Shown piece by piece: positions 1 to 14,000 of a stretch of DNA of 64,000 nt. Numbering within the stretch: the stretch's first letter is position 1; each line of letters starts with the position of its first letter. The notes under the pieces were generated by a model. That model worked only from the letters and a program-made list of their open reading frames with translations, was not told the origin of the DNA and made no database searches. Made by a program: the position numbers and the translations under genes. The DNA comes from Ischnura elegans (lineage: Eukaryota > Arthropoda > Insecta > Odonata > Coenagrionidae), in assembly GCF_921293095.1 (NCBI RefSeq), contig NC_060248.1:131142972-131206971 (forward strand), given 5' to 3'.

Positions 1-1991
1 TCGCAGGTGTGACGTCATCTGCGCTAAACGGATGGGAACACATCCTGCACCCTTGTCCGTCTGCGCTAGTGTGTTTCAATCTGTTGCGATGTGAGCTAAT
101 CTGCGCAAGGTGATTGGAAAGCACCCTTTACTTTCGCTATTATAATTATTTCGCCTTAATATTTAATGAAAATTTCAATTGTGGCAAACGCATTATTTCC
201 CCCAATTTATAAACAGGAAATGAATGACACACGGCTTATCCGACTTTTGATTTAGTTTTCATGGCATTGCCTCTCCTCGCACTCGTTTGAAGATGTTGCA
301 TCTGAACAAACTGGCCACCTCAAAAGCACTTTATATCCAGTCCTTTTCCTTAACAAATATTTAACTCCTCCTCCACTTGACCTTCATTGCACGTTACACT
401 TCAAGTACTTGTTTTCCAACGTCCCCTTGAATTTCCAATGCAATACAACGTAATTAATGCTCTTAACTCTTCTCTCTCTTGAAAAACGGCTTTAATTGAT
501 CGGTAATCTTCGATATATGTTTGTGTATTTCCTCAGCATCAGCTTTCCAGATTGATTGCGTTTTCACCGAGCACTTTAGCTACTGCGAATCACACATTCC
601 CATGTTAGAGGCGGCAATCATCTCCAATATTTCTTCACTCATCTTCTTTGATTAGTATGGCAATTTCCTCTCCCCTTTCCGTCAGCTCCACTCACCAAGC
701 AAACTCTTTCGGGTCCTCTTCTTTTTTTATCGTGTTTTTCTTCGAATACTTCATGCAATCTCCGTACATCGATGTTTCTTCTTGCTCTTCTCTGCTTTGC
801 ATTATAACGTGCTTCAATTTTTCCTCCTGCTCTGTTCAATCCGTTTCTACAAGTTCAAACCTTACCAACAGTACCTTGGCGTGAAAAATAATTTTCCGCT
901 CAAATTTATTATTTGAATTGTTCCTTAATCTGTCTTCAAAACTTCTCAAACTTATGGAAAGATATTGATTTCTAAAATCAGTCACTGACTGAAGTTTTGT
1001 CGACTTCAGGCAATACTTCTTAGCCATACTTTGTGCTTATAGCGAAAAAATCGTTGCCTGTCTGCATTTGAAGTTGAGTTTTCATGAATTGACAGTAAGA
1101 ACGTACTTAATCCCCGTACATTTAAATTAATGTATTACATTTAACATTGTTTTGTGGTATTTCATTTTCATATTGTTGAATTTGCTTGCATTTTATCTCT
1201 TGGGATTGTTGGAATACAAATAGTACAGCAGGGCAAAATAATTATGCTTAAAATCATTATTAAACTCCTGGGTTGTGTATGTATTAACACTGAGGAAAGC
1301 CTGAATGTGCCCAGGAAGAAAGATGTGCTTGGAATTAATCGTGAAGATAAGCGCGGAAAGTATGAATAGGGACAAGTTGATGTTTCCGCGGTAGAAGTTG
1401 CCGAATTACTTCTACAGTACAGTGTTCGCAGAGTACATTTGGATATCTATTTCTATTACTTTTTGGAGACAAAATATTACTGTCCACAGCATTCAAAAAT
1501 GTGAGATTTAAGTAACCTTATTTTTTTAAAGAATATATTTTTACTGTGTTATTTACCTGTCGATGTTTGTGCAAATTTGTGAGAATTTTGCGAAATTTTT
1601 GAGTGTAATTTTGTGAAATTTCTCTCATTGGCCCGGGAAGAGTTTATCCATTAGACAAACGTAGTTTGAATCAGCTACGGTTTAGAGGGGTACTCCTCCT
1701 CCGATGTTACTAAATGTATAAATGGTAAAAATAGCTTTCCAATGCAAGTTTTTATTTTATCAGTTAAAACAAAGCGTTCGCTTTTGACGCATGCATTTCG
1801 AGTCCTCCAATTACCATTAAGTGGCATTGCATACTCTTCCGGCGTTCCAAATAGTAGTGAACACCCACACTAAATATGTTTGAGTTTTGGTGTTCAGTAC
1901 TATTTGGAGCTATTTAGGTTACATGCTTTGCTTTTAGTTAATTGACACTGCTCACTGACAGTTGGTCCTCCCTCTCTCTCTCTGTTTTCAG
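1..1991. other. No gene recognised; probable 5' intron or upstream flank of the transporter gene
   Basis: I see no coding exon here. The stretch is AT-rich. It ends in a polypyrimidine run (CCTCTCTCTCTCTGTTTTCAG) that forms the acceptor of the first recognised transporter exon, so at least its right part is intron. The first coding exon, with the start codon, should end in phase 1 and could be short. I could not single one out, and it may lie left of the window. Confidence 0.5.
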
Positions 1992-2045
1992 GTCGGGACA
2001 AGAGTGAATTGGGGGCCGATTTTGAGACTGCCATTGGCCTTACAG
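1992..2045 (+). CDS. SV2-like transporter, exon A (first recognised)
   Basis: Reads RDKSELGADFETAIGLT plus a split Gly codon. The A-D-F-E-x-A-I-x-L-T-G block is the cytoplasmic N-terminal signature of SV2-like carriers. It needs one base from an upstream exon. Acceptor TTTTCAG, donor GTAAGC. Confidence 0.85.
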
Positions 2046-5000
2046 GTAAGCGCTGAAAACCTCCATCACTGCGGTCAACGGGAGCTCAAGTATGTTTAAA
2101 TAAATTGTTGCTGTTCATCGCCATCTATAGGTTTATATCAGTGTCATTGTTAACCCACCTTCTAAATGAATACCTCCCGATGGGTATTAATAACCATCAA
2201 GGCACGTGAAATGCTCGATATTTTCTAAAAAGCCAGAGACAATAGGGAAGTGCACTAGTGTTTCAAATGCACCAAACACATTTTTTAAATTAGAGTTCAG
2301 AATAACATAATGTCGTAAAACCACAGTTTAAATCCTAATAGTGAATACTTGATTCGAGATGACCGTCTGAAATATGGAAAAATTCAAAGGCCGCGAAAAC
2401 GGGTGTCCATGATGAATATTGGCCGTGACGTCACAAGGCAGTAGCAGAAGGCAGCTTCTACACCGTTTAGTTCTACCACTATTATTGCATAGAAAAATTA
2501 CAGAATTTGAGGGTATCCGTTTTTTGCTGTCATAAAATATCTTCAGATTATATACGTGGCTGCTTCTCTTTTGAGTAAACGACTTCATCATTGCGTAATA
2601 TATTAATATTCATTTACGTGTCAACTTCAAGTTTGGAAAGAGTAGTACGAATAGCACATTGAATCTTTAATAAATGCATGATGGCATTTATTTTTCGCTG
2701 GGTATATTTTGGCACAATGCCGTTTATCATGCCAAAACTTTTTTTGTAAGAACCGAGTCAAACTAATAAACCTATTTCAGACGTTTGCTGCAAGACTTAT
2801 CCGTTGCGTATGTATTCACGCCGGCCGGAACGTTCGCCCTTCGCTACTAGAATCATGGGATGTTAGCCTTATTTCCGAGCTGGCTGGTTGTTGCAATGGT
2901 TCGCTGTCCAGGATGGGTTCAAGAAAAGATAATCTTGGTTGGGAGAAGGAAAATTCCAACGATTTATAAATGGTATACCAAACTTTGATGTATTTATGGT
3001 TACTGAATTTTTGAATAAGGAGGACAGGTTCAACGCTCCATAGAAATGCGAGACGTTAAGGCTAACAAGGGGAGACCGCGTACCTTACTGCATCTTTTTC
3101 AATTAGGGCGTTAGTTAGGCTGTAATTAATTAATTTTCATGCGTTACTTTTTACAAGTTATATATATAAATTCAAAATATCCTCAATTTCCCAATGGGTC
3201 GGTTGGGGTAGTGGTAGAGTGCACGAGTCAAAGGAAATATTTTACCCGAAGGACCGTGGTTAAGTCTACGTCATGGCATTATTTTTTGTTGCCTTCATTG
3301 TGATCATACGGCGTCTAGTTTATCATTAATTATAATTGCAGCAATCATTGACATGAGACAATTTTTTTATCGTCATTATGGCGTTTAGGTATTTTAGCAG
3401 TGTCATTACAAACGCCGAGATACGATGACTACAAGGGTTGGTGTGCGCTAAAATGTTATTTTTTTCTTTGCTTATACTGACCAACTTCCACATTAAAAAT
3501 GAAAACCACTCTTGCAAGAGCACATACCATTAAAGGCTCGCGGCAAGCAACAATATGCGTACAGGCATAATTAATAAGAACACAAAGCGAATATAAAATG
3601 CCATATATTTCGAACACTTGTAATTCACATTACTCCAAAGGGAGTTTACTTACTCAGTACATACCTCAGTACCTTGTACTCAGTACCTACCAGTTTACCT
3701 CAGTAGCAGTGCTAAAAGAACCATTCTGAAATATAATTTCAACTAACAAATAGGATGAAATAAAAGTTGATAACCCTGGACCGGGCGCGCTGGCGTATAA
3801 AATACGTCAATCTTTGAAAACCAAGGATTTCGACATTGTACGTACATTCTGGGCTATAATGGTCTCGTGTATTCTTACAATGTACTTTGACTGCCTATAT
3901 TGCGAGTTTTCAAAGTTCGAGGTATTGTAGCTAATTTTTTAGATAAGCAAGATGAACCCGTCACCAGTGGAGTACAAATTACGCCGCGCGACCTGCCGTG
4001 CACCTTTATATCTGTATCACCTATAAATGTACTAATTTCAACAAATAAAGATTAACTTTAACAAAAATCGTTTGTTATCATATATGCACATATCATGGGC
4101 AAAGTACGCATTTTGCCCGGTCGTGTAAAAAAACAGTCGCGCCATAATTCTTTAACCAAACTACTTTCAGTTTATAAATTACGTAGGTCTACGCGGAAGA
4201 TGCTATATTTTGACTCAACACACTTTCTGATGTGACTGAGGTACCCATTAAGTAAATTATTATAATATAAATATCAATTTGATCTTACAATACCTTCAAA
4301 TGATCTTCAAAACAGAATATCATCGATAGGTAAGAGTCAGGAGCAGCCTTGAACCATTTATTCCGTATAGCTTGTGCTTAAGGCACGGGAATGAATATCT
4401 TCTCCAGGCTTTTGTTTCGACGTCGAGATGAAATTTGGAACAAAAAATCATATATAATTCTATTTTGAATTCATGTTTTCGGTACTAGACGACATTTTTA
4501 GGAAGCAAACTCCACCGATTCCCGGAAACTCTTGCCGCGCTAAAGAATGCGACGGAATACAGCGATACTCCACTGGTGACTACTGCCTTGTGACGTCACA
4601 TCTCAATCAAGATGGAGGCACTGTGTTTCAGCGCAACATGAAATTTTCCGACTTTCAAAACGTTTTAAAGTGCATACCCCAGATGCAGAAAATAAAAGTG
4701 ACTATACTAATGTTTCTTTTTTAGGCTAAACTTTCAAATTCAGCAATAAAAAAAAATTAGTGCACTTCCCTATTTTTTTTATTTGGGTTTTCATGCGTTC
4801 TGTTCAAATGCTTCTTAATCGCATTTATGATTTTTTATATAACTTTGCCTTGAATCATATTTATAATTCATTTAGTTGATTGAAACATTGCAATATGTTC
4901 TAAATTTAATTTAACCAATATTAATAACTTCCACCACATCGTACCACATATTGTACAAGATATTTATAATTCCAGCTATTTCGACACCGCATTGCGTTAG

Positions 5001-8000
5001 AGCTATTATTCATAACAGTTAGGATTTGCGTGAGGCATTAAATAAGTAAAAAATGATGGAATGTCTGTTGCAACCTTTTTTATGCTTACGATTTTCCAAA
5101 ATTGTAAACAAAATTTTCTTAAATTATCTAGCTGAGATTTGTCCCAAACTTTTTTTTTGCAATTTAGACAAATCTAAATTACCATTCCAAAAATAAGAAT
5201 TAGTGGCAACTCAAAAATGTATTTTTGAAATTGATTTAACTGTTAAAATTTTTCCAGCGTAGCATTCAGGTTCCCATATTATAAATACCAACGGTAGGTT
5301 TATGACAAGCCCATAGCTATGACAATAGCTCCACAGCATTGTTATATGAGGGGATGATAATTTAAGGGATAAAAGTCATTTTTTTCTTGCCAGAGTTAGG
5401 AACAGAAATTGATAGAAGAATTATGTAAAAACTTGGTGGGCCAGGGGTACGGGTGAGTCTCTGAAGGATCTGCTACTTTCCCGGCGAATCTTGTTGATGA
5501 AGTCTTCTCGGGAAATCAGCCGGGTCAAGATGGAAACTGCTGCCAACGTTTCGATGACCTTCTCAGCCATCGTCTTCAGGGCGAATGAACCGCCCTGGCA
5601 GCAATGTCCATCTTGACCCGGCTGATTTCCCGAGAAGACTTCATCAAAAAGGGTGAGTCTCTGTTCTGTGTTGATATCGAATGGAAAATGAAATTCATTA
5701 CTAAATGTCCAGTTCATCTCGTTGAGTACCTTACTATGATTGGAAAATAAAATCCCTAAAAAATCCAAAAACCCTACGGAAAAACCTTTTGTTAGTATGA
5801 TCCATTTACGAAACTTATTGAATTTGTACCTACTGTACTTGGCGTGCGTCAATTTTCTTTGCCTCTCTCTCTGTCCGCGGTAGGTGTGGGCAAGTTCAAC
5901 TACTTCCTGATGCTCATCTGCGGCTCGGTGTTCGCCAACGCCGCCATCGGCATCGCCACCATCTCGTTCGTGCTGCCCTCCGCGCAGTGCGACTTCCACC
6001 TGAGCTCCGAAGACAAGGGCCGGCTGAGCGCATCGCCCAACATAGGTGAGCAGGAGATAGAGATAGAAGCGGGACGAGACAGTTGCCAAGTATGGTCCAC
6101 ATCTTGGTTGCTGGATTCGTATTGAAAACGGTTCTATATTCACAAAAATTATATTTACTAGAGTATTTTCTGTACTTATAATCGGGTTAGCAGCAAACGT
6201 ATTTGCCTTAGAGTTGCCATTATTGTGGACTGGGGTTATTGCTCATTCACATACGGAAGGGTTGCTAAAATTCTGAATTTGGCTTGTAATCGGCAGGGGA
6301 AGAAGCTGAATTTGATGCTATAATAAATGTGTAAAAATAATGCGTACACTGGAGAGGCGTGTTTTCATCATTCTATGTGTGCACAAAAGAGTTTAAACTG
6401 GAGTTAAAATTAAGTGCGGAAATTCCACAGGCGTTAAGTAAAGGTTTTTGACCAAAAGGTTTTTCACTCGAAATAAAATTAAAAATTTGAATCAATTATA
6501 AATAATAATATTGTTTTCATATATTCATGGACCTCCTGAATTTAAAAAAATCAGCGCAGAAAGATTCCTTTGTAGTTCAAATAATCGAATGTCTGTCACA
6601 AATTCGGGAGTCCGGGTTCGAATCCTGGAAATGATTTTTTCGCTGTATAATCTTCGCCCTAAATTTGCACATGCGAGTAACTCAATTTAAGTTGCCCCGC
6701 TATCTATTCCGCGGATATTACTTGAAACTTGGAATAAAACACCTACTTACCGAAGTTTCATTCAGATGCAAGTTTTGCTCTTATTGTACCCAGAATATAG
6801 CTATTCACCCTGGCAGTGCGTTTCGATTCGCGAATCCAAAGGTGGCAGCACCATCACTGGCGGAGATGTGATCGGGTGGAAAGCCGCCATGTGTGTGACG
6901 TGTTGACGACCATCGTTTCTATATACCTGTTAACATTTAGCGATGACCTCCATGATTGAAGTCTTTGGGCTTGTAAAATACACTGACGTTGGCCATCAGT
7001 ATTCAACTAATGGCACGAAATAGTTCAGACCCAATCAAAATAATTAATTACGAGCGGTATCAGTGATATAGTATCTGCAGGAGTACTCATATGTATGTGT
7101 GTGTTCCAGGCAAGCGAATCAAATGGAAAACCTCATGAGGCGAAATTATAGATCTTGCCAGAGAAGAAATACGACCGCAAAGTTATATTTAATGCAAGAT
7201 TACGCGCAAGTCTTGTTCGGGAAGGTGTAATCATGTAGATTATCCCGAAAGTGCACGCGTACCGATTTCTATTTTAACGCAACCCTTTCGGTGCCAACCG
7301 ATTTTCTAGACACTATGCTAAAATTGCCGAGGCATTTTTGCTGATTTTGCAGTGGGTTTGAAAAAAATTTAGGTCTCAAAAACAAATAAAGGTATGTATT
7401 CAAAAACTTTAAGAAATCTTTATTATAAGAGGTTTCACCTTTATAATGAATTATTTGACGAATTTTTGGTAATATGACTTAATTTTATAATTTAAAGAAA
7501 ATAGTTTATGCTAAAATAAAATTAATATTGACTGTTGAATGGTTAGTGAACTATCAGCATCTAAGAGTGCTTTGTAGGAGGAGCGCCATAGCGACACTCT
7601 AAGGTTTAAGTTAATGAAATATTATTTCATTCAAAGTAAATTTATGAGTGCAAATTTCTTGGATGTAATCTCATAAAATATTACTAATATTGATCGCAAT
7701 TTTCAGCGACACCATTAAAAAATTACTATAACCACCTACGCTCAAGCAGCTATTCTCACGCGATCACCTTTTCAATGCTTCAATATTTGGTCGCAAGATA
7801 TCGGATACTTAGTTCGTGTGTATTCGTTAATAGCATTCTCTCCTCTAGCGCAAATCCGTTTGTTTTGCAGGCATGCTGGTGGGCTCTTGCATTTGGGGCC
7901 TGATGGCCGACGCCAAGGGTCGCAAGTGGATGATGGTCTCCGGTCTCCTGTTGGATGCATTCTGTTGCTTTGCGTCAAGTATCGCGCAGTCCTATTGGCT

Positions 8001-11000
8001 CTTCATAGTCTGCAGATTCTTCAACGGATTTGGGTGAGCATGAGATTCGATTGGGGTATTATTAGGCCAGGCGTTTTTTCATGAAGAGGAGACTCATATG
8101 TTTCAAATAGTCAAAATTTCTATCGTAAAAGATGGGAAAAGCATGGAAATGATTACTTACTGGATAATTTAGCTTTTCAGAGCGTGCATGACCTTACCAT
8201 TCTGGGATGGGTATTTTTGTTTTATTTGATTTTAAAAATTGTGATTGTTATGATCATGATTGTTTTTTGAGTTGTTTATTTGCAAAATGAGCTTAAAATT
8301 TTAAATACTTTATTCAGATAACTTGCCATTTAAGCGGCCAAGATATTCTTTCTTGAAAAACATCTGGAATTCGTGAAACTCATCTCTTTCCAAGTCTGAA
8401 ATCAATCTATGCTGGTGGCACGCCATGGCATTAGCTTGAATAGTCATTTTCGTTTCATTTGATTTTAGTTGTAAATATGGTGAATCTCTGCATAAAAAAG
8501 GAACTTTTATTTCCATGTGTTGCCTGCAAGTCATACGAGTGCGTACGAAGGGGTTTTAAAAGGCAGAAAACTACTTATTAGTCTAGAATGTTATTCGAAT
8601 GGCGTCAACCTGGTGATGCCACGAGAGACTTATAATGGTTTCTCAGTCTAGATCTTTTAAAAATTATTTACTTTTAAACATCTACTCAATCAAAAGAAAT
8701 CAATTTTGGTTTATTTTGATGCAAACTGAACTACAATCCGATGAACCGATTCTTTACGAACGTAACTGCAACTTTGTGAAACGGATTGTAGGAAACAATG
8801 CTATCCCTTAGACATTAATTACATGTATCCGGGCCTCACTATGCATATATTCATTTTATAAAAATCATAAATACTTTATACGCATATTTTCTACAACAAG
8901 GGCTGTTGTGCATCTTTTACCTCCCTTCAATGTCTTACTATTCATTTGAGGTTTACCCACTCAAAGATTCGTGTGATTTCGTTCTACAGTTTTGTGGAAA
9001 TATTTTAACTCTTTAATCTCCTAAAATCACCTATATTAATTATTTTCCATCCGATTTTAGGATAACTGCAGCCTCCACGTTGGTGTTTGCCTACATGGGA
9101 GAATTCCTTCCGTCGTCAAAGCGAGACCAAATGCTCTGCTGGCTGGAGCTGTTTTGGTCCTTCGGAGTTGTCGTGCTGCCGGGTAGACCACTGTTTACCA
9201 TTCTTCCCTTTTCCTGCTTTTATTCTTTTTAGTGCTAGCACATATTGAACGAATGTTTTGGAAATGGATCCTCTCATTGCCAGTATTGGTCATCAGTAAT
9301 ACTGTTGACTGCGATCACTGCGTTGAATGCGTTGACAGCGATACATATCCTTAATATGAACTTGTAAAAGGTTTTTGTTTATTTCCCATGATCATTTTTA
9401 CTACCTGCATATTCATAGATGACTTACCCCCCCCCCCCCAAAAAAATACGAGAAACATAATTACTTAATAAGCAGTTGTATTCTATTTCATTTAACTATG
9501 ATTAATTCATCAGTTGTCGAATATTGATCAGATATTAACGGGTAGGCGTAGCATGAGAAAATACATATTTTTTTAAAAATCTGACAGAAGTAATTGTCGT
9601 AAGTTTACCTTTTTATGAAAAATGCTTTCTTGCTCTGTCGTTTATTAGCTAAGATATCACTCCCTCACAAATTGCATGATAATGCCATAATCTACTTTTA
9701 TAGTTATAATCTAAGTTCTTCGTTAAAACTTTCGCGGGCACTCGTCACGTTAGATTTAAAAAATTTGGGCTATGTATGCCACCGCGTCAACTCTCGTGTG
9801 GGCCCAACGTTTCCCGACCGATGCTGGTCGCTTTCTCAAAAGAATCTGAAGATTAAGAATATTAAATTAATATGAAGATCTTAAGGCGATATAGCCCAAA
9901 AGTTTTTTATCTGGCATAATCTAAGTTCTTGTCCATGATTCAGATTTAAAAAAAAACATCATTTCAGCTCGGGTTTAGGATAGAATACCTACAAAAGGTC
10001 TGGATTATTTCGCCATTCTTAACTGCGGATGGATTTCCTATTTCACAGCATTTTTCTAAACTCGCTTTGTTGTTTGCCGTCTTGTCCGGGTCAAATCTTG
10101 CAATTCAATTTTAACCCATTTTCCAAATATTTATAAAGCTGAAATTTTCAGGATGCGTAAAAACTAGATGGCAGTGCAATAGTCTAACACATTTGTTTAC
10201 GCGTATTTTCGGTAGCTTTGGCGTGGTGGGTGATTCCGCAGACGTGGTCCTTCGTGTCCGCGGGCGGCGGCTTCACTTTCAACTCGTGGCGTCTGTTCGT
10301 GGCCATTTGCGGCGTGCCCAGTATCCTCAACGCTTGCCTCCTGTGCACGCTTCCCGAAACGCCGAAGTTCCTCATGTCTAAGAACAAGTTGGACGAGGCG
10401 TACGTGGTATTCCAAAAGATTCACCAGTACAATAAGGGAAAGAAGACAGAATATGAGGTAAGGAAATGCGTATATGACGCGTGTTCAGAAAATAATTGGA
10501 ATTAAATTTTTAAATTTCTCCTGAGTTTGGAGATTCCGGTTGTCAATTTTTTTATTATGTTGGTTTATATATCCCTGATGTATGATAAAGTTTTCAGCTG
10601 TATTTTCATTGCTTAATTTTTCTGCGGAAGCCGCTATGGTTATACAAGCTTTTATGAGCTCGCCGATTTTCGACCCACACTTAATTGCATGCTTGGGGAA
10701 CTATTGGCCAAAAACAATACTGTAACAATCCCCCAGCCTTCATGTTCGCTAGACATAGCTCCATGGGACGTTTTCCTATTTTCAAAAATAAAGAGAACTT
10801 TAAAGGGACAAAAAAGTTTTTCTAGGATTAGAATAAGCGCTGGCATAAGTGCATAATTTCTAATGGGGACTATTATAAAGGTTAATTTATATAAATAAAG
10901 GACCACATTAAATGTAGAGGAATAAATAAATATTTTTTCGAAAAACTAAAATTCTCGTTTCTCTGAGCAGACCTCGTATTGAGTGAACAAAGCTTTAGTT

Positions 11001-14000
11001 TTGATTACCTTCCTATGGGTAAGTTTTTAAATGTGCATCTATTGGCATGACTTTAGAACAAACTTGTGATCGTTACCAGCATTTTAACTTGAGCAAGGAT
11101 AAAATTAAAATTTTAGGTCAATTGTATTCTGTAACACCGGGGTAGCAATAGTTTTCGCTCAATCGATAGTCTACACGCCTTAAATATTTGATGGAATGCT
11201 GCAGAATTATTGTATTTACCTTCTAAGATTTAATTGCATTAGTAATGTTCCTCGTATTAAACCTAGAGAGCATAGACTTGCCCATTTTCATCCTTTGGTC
11301 CTGATAGACCAAATTTTGAATTTTTTCCATGAATAATACGATTTCAGTGGTGAATGGCTGTCAACACATTATGGCTATAATTGGCTTATATTTAGGTGTC
11401 AATATGTGATATCTATAGTCCTCCTGTTTATTAACATTTTTTCTCCTCGATATTCGTAACCATATTGGTCAGTATCCAAATCATTTTTTTATGCAACGTA
11501 AAAAGTTCCTAGTCCTTATTGTGAGGGCTAAGGCCTGAAAATATTTTTGGAGTGTTCTCTGTTCATTTGGAGAGCAGGCAGCATTTTCGAGGGTTGGGTT
11601 AATTTTGAAAGCGTGCGCATGAGACCGAGAAACTAATTAATGTATTTGCAGTTTTTCTATGATCCGAAAATACATTATTTTTATGTAATGTAGATTATAT
11701 ATGGGCGATAAAAAAATACGCCCGAGCGAACGAATGCTGCGTTGCCACGTCTTGCGCGCGAAACTTTACTTCCCGGTAACCGGCACTAGCCCCACATGAC
11801 ATTAATAGAAGTTATTTACATTAACAAACATAAATATTTTTATAGATTATGGATCATAGAAAAACTGCAATTAAATTAAGAAGTGTTTCTATCAATTTTA
11901 TTTTTTCTTTCGGGGTAAAATGTAGGACTAGATAGTGTTTAAACATTTTCCTTATATTACATCAAAATTTGCGTTCTAAAAATACGTAAAAGCCATTTTA
12001 TTAGTCTACATTAATTTTTGCAACTTATTATGGAAGATGAATGTTGTAGACGTAGTAGTTTTCCCTAGGTTGAGTTAAAAAGTTCATGAAGTTGACAAAA
12101 TGGCTAATTTTTCGGTGCGCGGAGTCATTTATTGCACTCGCGTGTCTTGAGTATTGAATTTTAAAAAATTGGAATTGAAAATAAAATTTTCTTTAAAATG
12201 ACATATTATTCATTATTATGGCATGCACCTAAGTCTAGATATAAATTTTCTAAGTACAGCGGCACACCATTTTGACGCCGACATTAACTTAGTTTCTGTT
12301 AGTACCTGATGATGATTGTATAACAATTGAAACACGTGTAGTAATCTGCTAATATAATTGTGGGCAATATGATATCTTCGTTGATCATTAGTTACGTTGT
12401 TCCACGACATCTCTCCAAAAAAATTGATATTAAGATTGTGGCCAGGTGCTAGCATAGGCCCATTGTGCTCGTCCCTTGATAAATTCCAGTGCACTTACAC
12501 CCTTTGATTCGCGTGGTGTGTGCAGGTGAAGGCCCTTCAGCCCGTGGATTCGAATGGTGTGGCCCCCAAAGGCCTGGACTCTCTCGGCATGATCGAGGTG
12601 CCGGGGAAGCGTGAAGAAGGAGCGGCCACCTCCCCAGCCGCGCTCAAGGCTTCCTCCCGCCGCAGCCGACCCGCCAGGGCCCTGGCCAACGTGGCCTCGC
12701 AGACCAAGGCCCTGTTCACGCCGCCCCTGCTCCGATCCACGCTCATCACATTCACCGTGCAGATCGGACTCATGTCCAGGTGGGTGCTTCTGCATGCACG
12801 GGAAGTTCTTTACTCTGCTCGTTACCCAACTTACCAACTTCATCGGCTTTGCTCGCCCTGGTGAGCCGTCGAGGTTAACTTTTTTTTAATACCTTTATGC
12901 ACCGCTTTGGTGAAAGTGAATAATGAACATTTATACTACGCTCATCGAATGTTTATTGTCCAAAATGTGAACACAAATTTTCCGCCTTCTATCACACAAA
13001 GAGCCAAGTGAAACTTGTCGGTAATTATTTCGCTGTATTTTGCTTTTTTTCTGCTCCATCGACTGTTAAAATTCTAGGACTGCATGAAAACAGAAAACCC
13101 ACATTATATGCACCAAACTTCCTTTATATAGCTGAAAGCTTGAGAGAAGAAATAAAAAATGGATGCAGCATTACTGACTCGCACGTAATAAAATAAATAT
13201 ACATCAATGACATTGAAGTAGTACCTCCCACCGTGAATTGAGACCTGGCACTGCACCCAAGAGCTGCTTGCCGGGTATTATGCAGTAGGAGAATATGACC
13301 TCGGAAATAATTCAATAACATTTTGTAAGGTTCGCTGACTTGTAATTGCCTGGCCCGACCCTGGTTTTGCACCTTGTTTTCATCGCCAGGTCAGTGAACT
13401 TAACATGGTGTTATTCTTTAATTTTCAAAATGGAAAGGTTTCACAAAGTTAATCCTTAATTCAGCAGCTTTATTTAAACATAGAAAATGAACATTAGAAA
13501 GTGCCTCAAAGGTGGTTTCAAAACTCTGCATATTGTATCAGTCAAAGCGCACTGCCTTTTATCGACTATAAAAATATTTCTAGTTCCTGCTGTTAAAACG
13601 ATTATTTTTTTCTAACGATGCCGTCGTTGTTTTTGCAGTTACTACACGCTCATCCTGTGGTTCCCCGATCTCTTTGACCGCTTCGAGCGGTTCGAAACTC
13701 TCTACCCGAACCAAACGGCGTCCATCTGCGACGTGACGGCGAGGATCGCGGAGCAGGGCGGCGTGGACTCGCTGCCGTGCGGCGCGGACGGCGAGCCCAT
13801 TGTGCCAGCCAAGGTGTTCATCAATGCGCTCTACGTGGGCATCGCCTGCATCCCCACCAGCATCTGGCTCGCCCTCTGCGTCGACCGACTCGGAAAGAAA
13901 TTCATCCTTGGTGAGCATGTCAATCACAGATACAGAAACATATGCAAGAATTGCCACGAGAAAAAATTCCCCAGGACCGGGAATCGAACCGCGGACCTTT

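Noticed and set aside
5421-6143. Longest minus-strand open frame (240 codons)
   Set aside because: It runs antisense through GC-rich transporter exon B and the adjacent stem-loop. Its middle reads AT-rich intron, and it shows no domain. I treat it as a chance shadow.
12430-12889. Several overlapping open frames on both strands
   Set aside because: They are shadows of the GC-rich transporter exon F in other frames.
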